Shown piece after piece: positions 33,155 to 44,700 of a stretch of DNA of 64,000 nucleotides. The stretch's first letter is position 1. Every line of letters begins with the position of its first letter. The notes below the pieces were generated by a model that was not told the DNA's origin, searched no databases, and saw only the letters and a list, made by a program, of their open reading frames with translations. Source of the DNA: Littorina saxatilis (Eukaryota > Mollusca > Gastropoda > Littorinimorpha > Littorinidae); NCBI RefSeq assembly GCF_037325665.1, contig NC_090255.1, positions 19,285,606-19,349,605 of the forward strand. The letters are read 5' to 3'. Position numbers and translations under genes: made by a program.

Positions 33155-36100
33155 TCAGTGCTGCAGTTTCAAGTGATAAGCGTCACCGTAAATATTGGAG
33201 TGTCCTCCCAGCCCCCCATGCATGATGACGAAATCCTTGGTGACGATGCAGATGTGGCCGGCGCGTCCTATGCGCGACACTCCCAAAGTGTAGAACTGGG
33301 GCCCAGGTGTAAACTGAATGACGATCATCTCCCCCACAGGCTCTCGACAGCGACCATCAAAAGTCTCTCCACCGTAGATGAGAATTGTCCCTGGGCCAGA
33401 AACTGTCACATGGTTTTTACGTCCACAGGGCATTTTGGGTAAGTGTTTTAGATATCCAGATTTTGCGGCTTCGGAGATTGTTTTCATGGTGTCTGATGGA
33501 CAGGCCGGGGGAGGATGATAACCCTGGGAGACCTGCCAAAAAGTGAAAGAGAAAACATGAAATTTCATCCTGAGTTTATCTGAAGAATAATTGTCCAAAA
33601 CAGAAAATTTATTTTCTCCCAATTTTCATGAATGAAGAAAAATTGTGTGCTTTATCAAATCTAAAAGGGCAATAGGTCATCGACTAAGCTAAAAGAACAG
33701 TTATCATATCAAATATCATAACCTTTCATAAAAAATTGTGCAACAATCTGCTCAGTATTTTAGTGTGACACACTGAGTGTCTTTTTCATGTCAGCAAGTC
33801 AAACACAAGAATAGCAAAATAATCATGTTAATAATCCAACCACCATGAAAACATCCCCACCACGCAATAATCCGAATCAGAAGCCTACAAAAACAGTGGG
33901 ACCCCCCTTTGACCTTCAAAAGTCTGAGAAAATCAGGTCTTGAATAGGAGGGCAGCATACAATGGAAGTAAATTTACAGAGGTTATGAGCAGCAAATCTT
34001 CTTCTTCTTCTTCTGCGTTCGTGGGCTGAAACTCCCTCGTACACTCGTGTTTTTTGCACGAGTGGAATTTTACGTGTATGACCGTTTTTTACCCCGCCAT
34101 TTAGGCAGCCATACGCCGTTTTCGGAGGAAGCATGCTGGGTATTTTCGTGTTTCTATAACCCACCGAACTCTGACATGGATTACAGGATCTTTTTCGTTG
34201 CGCACTTGGTCTTGTGCTTGCGTGTACACACGGGGGTGTTCGGACACCGAGGAGAGTCTGCACACAAAGTTGACTCTGAGAAATAAATCTCTCGCCGAAC
34301 GTGGGGACGAACTCACGCTGACAGCGGCCAACTGGATACAAATCCAGCGCGCTACCGACTGAGCTATATCCCCGCCCCAGCAGCAAATCTAAAACGTAAG
34401 GTCTTACAAGCGAGGGAGTATTACAATGGAAGTAAATTTACAGAGGTTATGAGCAGCAAATCTGAAACGTAAGGTCTTAAAAACGAGGGGGGGTCTTAAA
34501 TCCGAGGGTATTAAAACGGGAGTTCCACTGTACAGCTTACCTCCAGCAAGTTGTCGCTGCGGCCGCCAATAATGTAGAGCTTGGAGCCCAGGAAGGTGGC
34601 GGTGTGCCCCGAGCGTGACGACACAGAGTTGCTGTACTCGCTATACGTGAACTTCCCCGACAGCACGTTTCCTGTCAGCAAGAAGGCGCTGCCGTGGCGA
34701 CGCTGTAAGCGCAGGCTACCCTCTCGCCCCACCACCAGAATCTGCAGCGGTCGGAAAAGATTGCAGGTTAGAGATATGGACAGAGGAACCCCCATTTTAA
34801 GACCCCCAATGTAAGACTCCCTCCCTTTTAAGACCGGCTGTTTTCTCAGATTTTCTGTTCATAACCTCTGTAAATTTACCCCCATTTTAAAGGTCCTTGT
34901 CTACATTTTTATACCGAAATCGCCATTTGACCATTAAAATGCAGAGTCTATTATCTACAAATATCAACAATACACCCCCTTTCGATCAGGAAAGACGAAG
35001 CCAGTGTAGCCGTTTGAAAATTCATTGTAGTATTCCAGCGTAGTACTCATAGTAGGATATCCTTATTTGGAAAATGCCAAGCGCAAAACTCCTCTCAAAT
35101 CCCGTGCATTTCGTGCGTTTAAAAAAAAGCGTGGACAGCGCTCCAGTGTCAAACTGTTGCTGCACTTGTTTGGGCGTGGCTATAAGCATAGTGACATGAA
35201 TTTGATTGGTCAGTATTTTTAGGCAAAGCACATGTTCTCAGCAAACAGAAAACAAAATATTGGAAGCGTGAGTCACGCTACCCAGAAATAAAATCTTTTT
35301 TTTACATATATTTTTTTTCTATAACTTTTTTCCCCATGGTTCATTCATCATCTGACATAACTTTTCAGCGAAATCTAACCATATAATTATTGAAAAAAAA
35401 GCAAAAATGTAGACGACCACCTTTAAGCCCTCCTTGTTTTTAAGACTTGATTTTCTATATTTGTCGAGGCCTTAAAGGAGGGGTTCCACTGTATGTACTT
35501 TGATTTGTTGGTTATAACTGTGCTCTGAGATTAACGACTACCCCGGCTTTATTAAAGGGAAAGCTAGAGAAAATCATAAAATATTTGAGTGTTGATTGTG
35601 AGCCACAGAAAGCCAACTGGTACATTAGAAGTATGTTTTAAGCTTGAAGTTACATGTCACTGTCAGGAGCAAGGGGAAGTAGATGAGGTCAAAAACCCAA
35701 CAGACTTATTGGGAAATTTGTAAAAATTTAACACTCAAGATTCCTGTTTCATTTTTTTTTCTTGTGCAAAATTAGTCTATGAGAGGATATTGTCATGCAC
35801 CGAAACACACAGAGATACATATTTCGCACTCAAGATTCCTGTTTCATTTTTTTTCTTGTGCAAAATTAGTCTATGAGAGTATATTGTCATGCACCAAAAC
35901 ACACAGAGATACATATTTGGTCCCCCCCCCCCCCCCCCACACACACACACCTCATTAGAGTTCAACAAGTTAGCAGTGTGCGAACTTAGGCCGGCTCCTT
36001 TAGGAAACCCTTTTGTCGTCATCGGCAACCAGCGATCTTCTTGCACGTCATATGCATGAACGTCTGGTGTGCGGTGTCGACCTGTCCAACCACCAATCAG

Positions 36101-36540
36101 CAACATGTATCGGTCATCAACAGCAACCGCACAATGATGGCTCAGAGCCGGAGAGCCTGGTGTGTGGATCTGCAAATCCGAAAGCAAAAATTGTATGGAT
36201 CTTTGTGTGACAGGGAGACTAATACGTCACCCTTCACAACAGACGCTCTGCAGAGTTTTCTACCGGCCTTGACGGCTTGAGCGTGGACTACTGATAGTAG
36301 CTCGACGTTTCTTGTACATCAGTCGCCGGTTAAACAAATATCAATTGTAGAGTTGTGTTTGTGATGGGGTCTGACTGCTGCTGTCTCCTTGTATGCTCTT
36401 GGGAACCTTTGCGTACACATAGCAGTTTTTGTAGGGCTAAGAAATTAGCTTTAAACAAGAGGCGAAGCCTTCAAGGCTCACGTAAGAAATCGACAAACAG
36501 TAACACAAACTCAATCACTCCGTCACATATACACACACAC

Positions 36541-36606
<66 letters not shown>

Positions 36607-38104
36607 GCATAGGTGAAACTGTGCAAGAAAGCGAGACACTAGATCTAGATCTGTCTGTCTGCATGTAGCCTACTTACATGGACACGACTGCCAAATAGTC
36701 TCGGCCCGCTCAAAATAACAATCACCGAGACTTTCAGTAATTCCATCGCGTGACGTCTAACCCTCGTACGTCATAATGTGACGTCAATGTAATATGACGT
36801 CTTCAAATGTTAAAGTTTCTACCACAGACATACACACATACGCACGCACGCACAGACAGACAAAAGTTAGCATCGCATAGGCTACACTTACGTGAGCCAA
36901 ATATCAACCCTCCAAAGGTGATTGTTGTGCTTCCGGCACTCGGTTACATTTGCAACATATGAAAAGATGTGAGCCCTTTATCCTCAAAGCGTGATCAGGG
37001 GAAATGTTAATTATATTTTAGTGTGAGGTGCGGATTAACAAACCAAAAAAGTTTCGTTTGGCTGGCAAGACTGAAGGTATGTGTAGTCATCTGTGGAATA
37101 GTTGTGTCAATGATTTGACTGTTTATATCCTTATCTGCGACAAAAAGACGAATCGTTGCTTCAACAGTGCTCTGAGCTGAGCTGTGAGCATCTTTAACAG
37201 TGTTGGCGTTAACCGGTAATTACCAGTATTTTACCGGTTGAAATGAGAAAATACTGGAACAAAAATGGCTGCCGGTATGACCTATCTGTTCATTTTTGAA
37301 CTACTGGTTTTTTTCCGCTGGTAAAACAACAAAACCAGTACTTTGAGTACTCTTACTGGTTCCAATGACCAGCCTACCGTTATTTTCTGGACTGTTTGCA
37401 TCATAAAAGTTTGCCTACCGGTTTGAAAAAATACTAGCGCCATCACTGTTTAAGTAATCTTCATTTTTTTTTTAGACTATGGATGGGAATACAAATCACA
37501 CCTTGCTCCACAATTTAGAGTTGAGGTCAAGCTTGTGGAGATCTCTGCTGGGTTGTTTCCCATCTTTGACGGTCACACCCCCGTGAATGTAAAGGGTGCC
37601 ACGAATGACGCACGCTGTGTGAAACGCCACCTGGGGACCGATCGGTGCCAAGGGTTCCCACTCGGCAGACAGAGGTCGTATGTTTCCTTTCGTTGCAACG
37701 CTGCTCTGTTGATGATAAAGCAAACAGGTAAAAGTTGTAAGATGTTTGTGAGCTGCAGTTTAAAAATACAGTAGAACCCCCCGAGTCTTAGTAATAGGGC
37801 TTCCAAACATCTGAAACATCGTGTCTGAAAAAGAAATCCCGAGTCTTAAAATTGAGGTAAAGTGACAGACGCTAATTACAGAAAATCTCGAAGACTAATG
37901 TCCTACAAGGGGGGTGGGTGGTGGTGGGGGGTTTGTAAAGGCGGGGGTTTCCACTGTAAATTACATCAAATACAAACAAGGAACTGTCTGTTAATTACTT
38001 CGACAATTAACTTCAAAGTCCAAATCCAAGAGACCAATAAGAAAAGTAAGAAAGACATAATTGCATGCTGGCTTGGGCACACCGGACTGCATGCGCACAC
38101 ACAT

Positions 38105-38153
<49 letters not shown>

Positions 38154-41041
38154 TGTGCACATACACGTACGCACACACACACTACAGAGACATTCACAGA
38201 CAACTCATGTTCTTGTCTGTATAGTATCTAAACCCTGGTAGATCAAATACTTGATACCATTTTCACAAGAGTCTGGATTCCCAAATCATAAAATGTGATT
38301 ATACCCTTCGCCGTTCCATACTGATGTCGCCTGATCGTATTCACCAGCTTGCTTGTCCCTGATGCCCAGCCTGCATGCAAGTGTTACATTTTCCTTGAAG
38401 AGTCTTATTCACAAGGTATCCAAGAGCTGCAAGGCCTGCAACAGTTGCACAAAAATGTTGTTACAGTGGAACCTTCCTTTGAAGACCTTCACAAATCTGA
38501 GAAAATCAGGTCTTAAAAAGGAGGGATCAAGTCTTAAAATGGAGGTAAAATTACAGAGGTTATGAAAAAAAAAGTCTGACAAAACAGGGTCTTAAAAGGG
38601 AGGGAGTCTTAAATGGGGGGTCTTATACGGAGGGTTCCACTGTGTTAATGCAGCACTATATATATAGTGTGCCTATTCATGTCCAGTCAGTCTAGAACCC
38701 AAAGAGTAATTTTAACAATTACTTCTAATAAAAGAGTTGCACAAAGTACATGAAAGTTGTACTCGAGGGTACTTCATCCGAATCAACTACAGTAGACTCT
38801 GGCGTCCCGCAGGGGACGGTGCTCGGCCCACTACTCTTCCTTGTCCATATTAATGACCTGCCAGCCTCCGTATCGTCCCACGTTCGCTTGTTCGCCGACG
38901 ACTGCCTGCTCTATAGGGAAATAAACTCCTTCACGGATCACCAATCCCTGCAACAAGACCTCAGACACCTCGAAGAGTGGGCGGTTACCTGGGGCATGCG
39001 CTTCAACGCCTCTAAATGCTATATCCTCAGTATAAACAAATCCTCTGACTTCTATTACCAACTGGACAACAGCATCCTCCAAAACGTTAGATCCACACCC
39101 TACCTTGGCATTCTCCTCTCAGACGACATGAAATGGAGCCCCCACATTTCTTCTATCACTAAACAAGAAGAGCAAACGCTCGATCGAGTCACTTTCGCAG
39201 TTCTGAATATTATATGAGGCATCAGATGGACAGGAAGAAATTGCTATTCACAACACAATACAGATGTAAATAATTTGATGTAAAGAATAATCCTATAAAG
39301 TTTGAATCAAATCCGATGAATAGTTTCAGAGATATGATATTTCAATTTTTTTCCTTCAAGACATACCTGTGACCTTGAAAAAGGTCAAAGGTCACCAAAG
39401 CAGACGTCAAAGTGTAGAGGTCACTGGGAGTCACGTTCACATAAAATTTGAGCCCGGTCACTTTTATAGTTTCCGAGAAAAGCCCAACGTTAAGTTGTGT
39501 GTTGCCGAACAGAAAAAGCTAGTTATCTCCCTTGTTTTTCTGATAACGTTCGTAAAAGGCTACAGATGTAAATACTTTGATGTAAAGAATAATCCTACAA
39601 AGTTTCAATCACATCCGATGAACTTTGTCAAAGATATAAAATGTCTAATTTTTCCTTTGACGCTGACCTGTGACCTTGAAAAAGGTCAAAGGTCAACGAA
39701 ACCATCGTTAAAGTGTAGAGGTCATTGGAGGTCACGACTAAACAAAATATGAGCCCGATCGCTTTGATAGTTTCCGAGAAAAGTCCAACGTTAAGGTGGT
39801 GTCTACGGACGGCCGGCCGGCCGGACGGCCGGCCGGACAGACTAACACTGACCGATTACATAGAGTCACTTTTTCTCAAGTGACTCAAAAAGCTAACTGC
39901 ACCCTTGGCTTCCTTCGCCGCAACCTCCAACGCTGCCCGCCTCGTTGCCGTCAGCAGGCCTACCTCTCCCTTGTGCGTCCCCTCCTGGAGTATGGGGCGG
40001 TTGTCTGGGACCCCTACCTGAAGAAAGACATCGACTGCATCGAACGCGTACAACGCAAAGCCTCGAGGTTTATCACAGGCGACTTCAGGTCATCGACCCC
40101 CGGCAGCGTCACCAGACTCCTAGAGAAAACTGGACTCCAACCTCTGCAACAGCGACGTCAACAACTCCGTCTGACGTTCTTCTATAGGGTGGTTGAGGGG
40201 CTGGTACCGGCACTACCATCACACCAGTTCTTAACTGAGCAGAAGCAAGGCCGTAAAATCAGGCCAGTGAGACACTCTGACCATCACACATCCAACATCA
40301 TCTCACAGTATTCAAGAAACAATTCTAGACCCTATTCAGTGCCCCAAGGTGAAGACGGCACAAGACTGGAATCTACTTGAGGACAATATTGTAACCTCCA
40401 AAAGCATTGGCATCTTTAAAGCCAAGCTAGCAGCCGTCCACCACCATTAGGCTGCCGCACTCTCCCGCGCTGCATTTATGCCAGTCTTCTGGTACCCAGC
40501 AGCGTAACCATCAAGATCAAGATCAAGATGTACCATAAATGACTATAGACATTACATGTATTTTATGTTGAAGCAGCCTTTGTTTCCAACCATAAATTAT
40601 TCCTTATATTACTGATACAGTGATAGTGCTGATATTATTACGGTGTGCGTAGTGTTGTTTGTTGATTTTAATCAAAGTATTATAAATTGACGCATGTCAA
40701 CAAACAAAGTCACAAGGCAAACATAACTAATCAATATAAATTTAATAATGAAATGGTGTCGATACGACGTAATTTTGTTCAAAAGTCGTAATATTTCTTT
40801 ACTGTTGACACTGTTCATGTTCGGGCCAAACAAATTCTGTTTCAAAACACCATGCGTAACTGACAAATCACTGCAAATTCCACTCTGTAAACCTACTTAC
40901 CTCTGAAGCAGAGCACTGTCGTCTGTTTTTAATAATTATGATTTCTGTGCACTGCTAATCAGCGACTGCTTTCCGCAGTTTATCGATGCATACAATTTCA
41001 AAACTCGTTGCCTACGACGCCAGACGATTCGACGCTGCCAT
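33155..41041 (-). CDS. KLHDC9: KLHDC9-like kelch-repeat protein, complete (about 340 aa)
   Basis: Minus-strand exons: 41016-41041, 37502-37700, 35951-36169, 34541-34741 and 33155-33532. They total 1023 nt with matching phases, and the stop is at 33155-33157. The product shows about five kelch-type blades, each with a Gly-Gly doublet: HTACVIRGTLYIHGG, HHCAVAVDDRYMLLIGGW, GHTATFLGSKLYIIGG, NHVTVSGPGTILIYGGE and GHICIVTKDFVIMHGG. The GLSSHT phrase and the overall length fit KLHDC9 (about 350 aa in human). Kelch blades form a beta-propeller for protein binding; the partner is not known from the sequence. The last four exons are firm. The tiny first exon (MAASNRLAS, donor GTAGGC) is an inference from phase agreement and the ATG near the divergent promoter. 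A stronger AG|GTAAGT donor near 40911 could mark an alternative 5' exon. One large intron holds a LINE. Confidence 0.85.
33892..34532. mobile_element. Pogo-like MITE hosting an A-type SINE
   Basis: Left end ACAGTGGGACCCCCC and right end CGGGAGTTCCACTGTA. The interior has ACAGAGGTTATGAGCAGC on both sides of the SINE. It lies in the last intron of the KLHDC9-like gene and ends 8 bp before the donor at 34540. Confidence 0.88.
34000..34378 (-). mobile_element. tRNA-Thr-headed SINE, subfamily A
   Basis: Minus orientation. The target-site duplication AGCAGCAAATCT is at 33988-33999 and 34379-34390. The head at the right reads GGATATAGCTCAGTCGG on its own strand. Confidence 0.94.
34781..35493. mobile_element. 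Pogo-like MITE hosting a TTAA-flanked MITE
   Basis: Left end CAGAGGAACCCCCATTTTAA, right end GGAGGGGTTCCACTGTA. The element at 34891-35422 interrupts it at a TTAA. It lies in the KLHDC9-like intron between exons 3 and 4. Confidence 0.85.
34891..35422. mobile_element. TTAA-flanked MITE (532 bp)
   Basis: Preceded by TTAA at 34887-34890 and followed by TTAA at 35423-35426. Termini AGGTCCTTGTCTACATTTTT and AAAAATGTAGACGACCACCT form an imperfect inverted repeat (about 17 of 20). The TTAA flank suggests a piggyBac-type origin. There is no coding capacity. Confidence 0.85.
35755..35920. repeat. Tandem duplication of about 92 bp
   Basis: ACTCAAGATTCCTGTTTCAT through ACACAGAGATACATATTT occurs twice, at about 35732-35824 and 35828-35919. 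A poly-C run and (AC)n follow, next to KLHDC9-like exon 3. Confidence 0.8.
36457..36898. repeat. CRE-rich dispersed repeat, full-length copy
   Basis: Same termini as 5691-6167 (AAGGCTCACGTAAG and CTTACGTGAGCC). It has an (AC)n tract near 36530-36600 and TGACGTCA at 36779-36786, with further TGACGTC sites on both sides. Confidence 0.82.
37769..37964. repeat. Degenerate pogo-like MITE
   Basis: ACAGTAGAACCCCCCGAGTC to GGGGGTTTCCACTGTA. It lies in the first intron of the KLHDC9-like gene, close to exon 2. Confidence 0.7.
38095..38180. repeat. (CA)n microsatellite
   Basis: Interrupted ACACAC run with GCGCAC and CATGTGCAC variants, in the KLHDC9-like intron 1. Confidence 0.9.
38462..38643. mobile_element. 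Pogo-like MITE, full copy
   Basis: TACAGTGGAACCTTCCTTTG to GGAGGGTTCCACTGT. The interior has ACAAATCTGAGAAAATCAGG and ACAGAGGTTATGAAA. Confidence 0.88.
38735..40532 (+). mobile_element. 5'-truncated CR1/Jockey-type LINE, interrupted by another repeat
   Basis: Encodes SGVPQGTVLGPLLFLVHIND and LFADDCLLYREIN (reverse-transcriptase motifs with the catalytic ADD). After the insertion at 39163-39890 come TLGFLRRNLQRCPP, LLEYGAVVWDPYLKKDID and LRLTFFYRVVEGLVP, the usual C-terminal part. The 3' end carries a short (ATCAAG)n tail near 40510-40530. Both open parts are long, so the copy is fairly young, but its 5' half and endonuclease are missing. The exact clade is uncertain. Confidence 0.88.
39163..39890 (-). 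repeat. Hairpin-ended repeat inserted in the LINE
   Basis: Inverted copy of 29940-30470, but holding two tandem units of about 300 bp. It ends with the GAGTCACTT...AAGTGACTC hairpin and a CCGG tract. Each unit carries a perfect AGGTCAAAGGTCA motif (39382-39394 and 39683-39695). Confidence 0.85.
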
Positions 41042-41753
41042 GTTGAGTACGGGTTCCCCGGATGCACAATGGAATCCCCAGAATTCATTGCAAATTCGAC
41101 GATGGCCGACAACTAACACTGTTACTGGGTCGGGAAAAATTCTCGAGTACTACATCAACCTGGCAGAAATGTCACCCGCTGGTAACCTTCAAAGGTAGAA
41201 TGTACACCAATCTGAAGCAAGGTTACGTGAAAAGGTAGAAATTGAAGCTTTAACGTGTAATATTCGCATGAAAATGTCGCCAAAATTGTGCAGGCTCACC
41301 CATTTTGCTTCGTTGCGCGGTCGAGTTGCGCGCGTGACGCTCTCTTTTAACGGGAAGGAGAGAATATCTGATTTATTTTGGCCATTACAGTAACAGGAGA
41401 ACACGAACGAGCCCCTGTTTTTAAAACGTGATGTCTGAGCTCACTTTCTCACCCAGCTTCGAACGAATTGCCGGGTGTAACGTCCATTTCACAATCAGAA
41501 TTCGGTAGCATTGGTCATCAAATAATGCAGCAAACTCAACTGCTTGGTAAAATTCGGCCGAACGAAGCTGTGTCAGTTGAAATGAACATGTCTGTCGTAC
41601 TGGGGTTGACATACATATGTAATGTTACTGGTATCATCACAGCAGAGGCTCTTTTCTAGCACCACAAATACATGTGTAATAATTGGGGTTAACAGTACTG
41701 ATCTACTGATATATATACAAAACTAACATCTAATTGTGATTTCTCTGTTTCAG
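41042..41753. promoter_or_regulatory. Divergent region between KLHDC9-like and ZNF800-like
   Basis: About 0.7 kb of unique sequence between the two presumed starts. ZNF800-like exon 1 has an acceptor at 41753/41754, so an upstream non-coding exon is expected here. CACCCGCTG|GTAACC near 41179 is one possible donor. A bidirectional promoter is inferred from spacing only. Confidence 0.45.
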
Positions 41754-41787
41754 CTAACCATAACATCAGCAAAGTGATTGTCCAAAC

Positions 41788-44700
41788 ATGGCAGCACCAA
41801 AGAAGAGGAAAAGAGAGCCGCCGTTTGATGTGACGGGCATTGACTTCTCTGTCATTACCACTGCACTCAAGACAGGGGGCAGGATGATCGAACAGATCAT
41901 AAACGGCATTCAGTATGGTAGTCCAGAGGTTGGTTGCAAACCCCTGACTGTCTGTTTTGTTACTTAATGTGTTGTTCTTGTGTACAACATTTTGACAGTA
42001 TAGTGGACAACGGAAAAGTTGTTGCGATCTGTATGCAGACAGGGGCCGTGCTAGCTTCTTAACAAAGAAACAAGGCATACGCAGTGACAGGGGGAAAATG
42101 CATCGTGGACCAATATATTTTGCATTTTTTAGAAAGCACACACCAACACAAAGAAAACATGCACTCAAGACTCAGACACTCTACTTACTTAAGAATGGTG
42201 ATCTTTCGCTCTAAATTCTAATTTTACACGTTCCCACCTATAGTGACATGGATTGGTAAGGTCAGCTAGTGTCTGTTCTATCCTCAGAAAAGCTAGTTTG
42301 TTAAAGCTAGTGTTTTGTAGTACTGTCCAGATCTGGACTTTGGTAGATTCTTTATGTCGCATTGGGCCTTGAGTTCTTCAGTCGTTTCAGACACGGGATT
42401 AGTAAGTCAGCACAAAGGCTCTGTATGAAGATGAGAAAAAGTGACACATAATTTTTGCATGTGCCATACATGTGATGAAGAAAAACTTCTTTTTTTTCAA
42501 GATACAACTGCAACAAATTATACAGGCCGAGTAATCGTCACTTGTTCGTGTGTGTGATGTACATAAAAAAGAATGCAGGGATGATATGATTAGTTATGAA
42601 GTGCGAGCAGGAATTTTAGGCATGGATACTTTCTATGTTGTGTTTGCGTGAATTCCTGTCTTCAAAGTGTCCAAAGCTTCTGGTATTCACAGTCCATTTT
42701 GTACACAGACTAAAAGTTATGTTCAGCGTGCATTGCTTGCAAAAAAATACATTTTATTTGCTGTTTCTTTCCCCCAGGTACGTTTGCTGATGATGGAGGA
42801 ATGTGACTTCATCATAGAGTGCCGTGTCTGCCGAGGTCTATTCCGCGCTTTGCCAAACTTCATCGCTCACAAGCGAGTCTACTGCTGCGAAGCCTACTGC
42901 AATTACAACCCCCACACTCACTTTCAGCCAACTGCCACTTACACAGAGCCCACTGTTGTTGTAGAGCCCACAGACCCAGAAGAAAATGTTTCACACAGTT
43001 CTGGAAGGACTTCTCCGACAGATTCGAACAGGTCTGAAAGACAGAGCAGAGAGAGTAGCACTAGCAGAGAAAAGGATAGAAGCAGTAATGGTCAGCGATC
43101 TTCCAAACCTGGACCAAACAGTAACAAGCCAAAGGGAAAGACTGGCTCCAGTCAAGGCAAGGCAAGCACAGAGACTGGGGCTAAATTGAGTGAAGACCTA
43201 GGGAGCGGTAGGTCAGGAACCAGGACCAGATCCCAGCTGAGCAACAATACGGAAGATGGAACTGAGCAGGGTTTGTTGCTGCTGAAAGAGACTGTGTCTC
43301 GGATTGAAGCTGGAAAGCTTGGTCATTCCAAGCACTACGCTTTGCTGACAGGGGCTGCAGATAAAATGGAGAGAGAGAAGAGAGCAGAGGGGAATGCCAC
43401 AGGTCTCAGTTTGACAACCATACCAACTACTCGTCAAGCGGTCCACGTCAGTAAAGACAAAGCTGTCGAAGGGGAAGTCACTCTTGAGGCAAACAGTGAA
43501 ACCTCAACGTCTACTGCATCTTCTGTCCCAAACACATTGCCCGTCTCTCAACAAGACCGTGACGAGGAAACTGAAACTCAAGGAAATAAAAGCAAAATAG
43601 ATAAAGAACCAGCAAAGAAGTCTTCAGAAAATATTTCCAAGCAAGCTGAAGGTCTAAATCCTGCACCTCAGGCCAGTAAGAATGCTCCTACTACCTCAAA
43701 TCCCACACCATCAGATGAGAACACTCCATCTGAAAACAGTAAAGCTGCAAATGGAGGGAAGTCGATATCAGATGTCTCCACAGATGTTTCTCAAAAACCA
43801 CAGACAAGAATAGCTAAAGCAACACTGAGAACCGTCACACGTGTGGTAAGGGAGCTGCGAAAAAAGAAAGAAGAAACAAGTTGGAAAGAGCAGGGGGAAT
43901 CTGAAGAAGAAGCCAAGTCTTCACAGAAACACACTGCAAAGGTTCCACCAAAGGAAATGCCTATGCCTGCTACTTCAAACTCTCAGCCTAGGCCTAGTGG
44001 TAATGCCAAAAGGCATGACCCTGAAGAACAAACACAGAGGCAGACCAGTGCCTCAGCCCACAAAGACCAGACAACATCAAAAGCAGAAACTGTTTCTTCA
44101 GTGAAGGATGTCGGCTCTGGTGACAAAGTGATGCCGAAGCCTGTGGCTGTCCCTTCCACCTTTAAACCTCAGCTGCGTCAGTCAGCTAGAAATGCAGAAG
44201 CCAATGTTAGTGCTGAAAGACATAAGGCTGACCAGCAAACAAAGCGGTCAGACAGTCCCTCTATTTCTGGAACTCCAGCTGTATCACCAGGAGAAACAAA
44301 GAGAAGTTTGAGCGACAAAGTTATACCCAAAGCCACAACTACAGCAACAAATCCAAAACCTCAGGTTCGTCAGTCAGCTAGAAATTTAGATGGTCATGCT
44401 AGTGTTGTTGAAGAAGCAATGCGGCATGGGAGAAAGTCATTGACTCCCAAAAAACAGCCTGCGTCACAAGGAGGGGCTCGTCCTAGTGAAAAGCTTACAC
44501 CCACCGCTACAACTTCTGAACCTCAAATGCGACTTTCACTCCGACGAACAGAAATTACCCCATTGAAAGATAAAGCTTCCTCAAATAAAGAAACTGTGTC
44601 TCCAAAGAAAAATAGCAGTGGCAGCTCGAGTGAGAAAATTGTGCCACAGCAAGCATCTCCACCAACAACCATCGTACATCAACTACGTGGCGCTGTGATC

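Noticed and set aside
39163-39890. Helitron interpretation, because a hairpin lies near a CTAA
   Set aside because: The CTAA belongs to the host LINE. The other copy at 29940 lacks CTRR after the hairpin.
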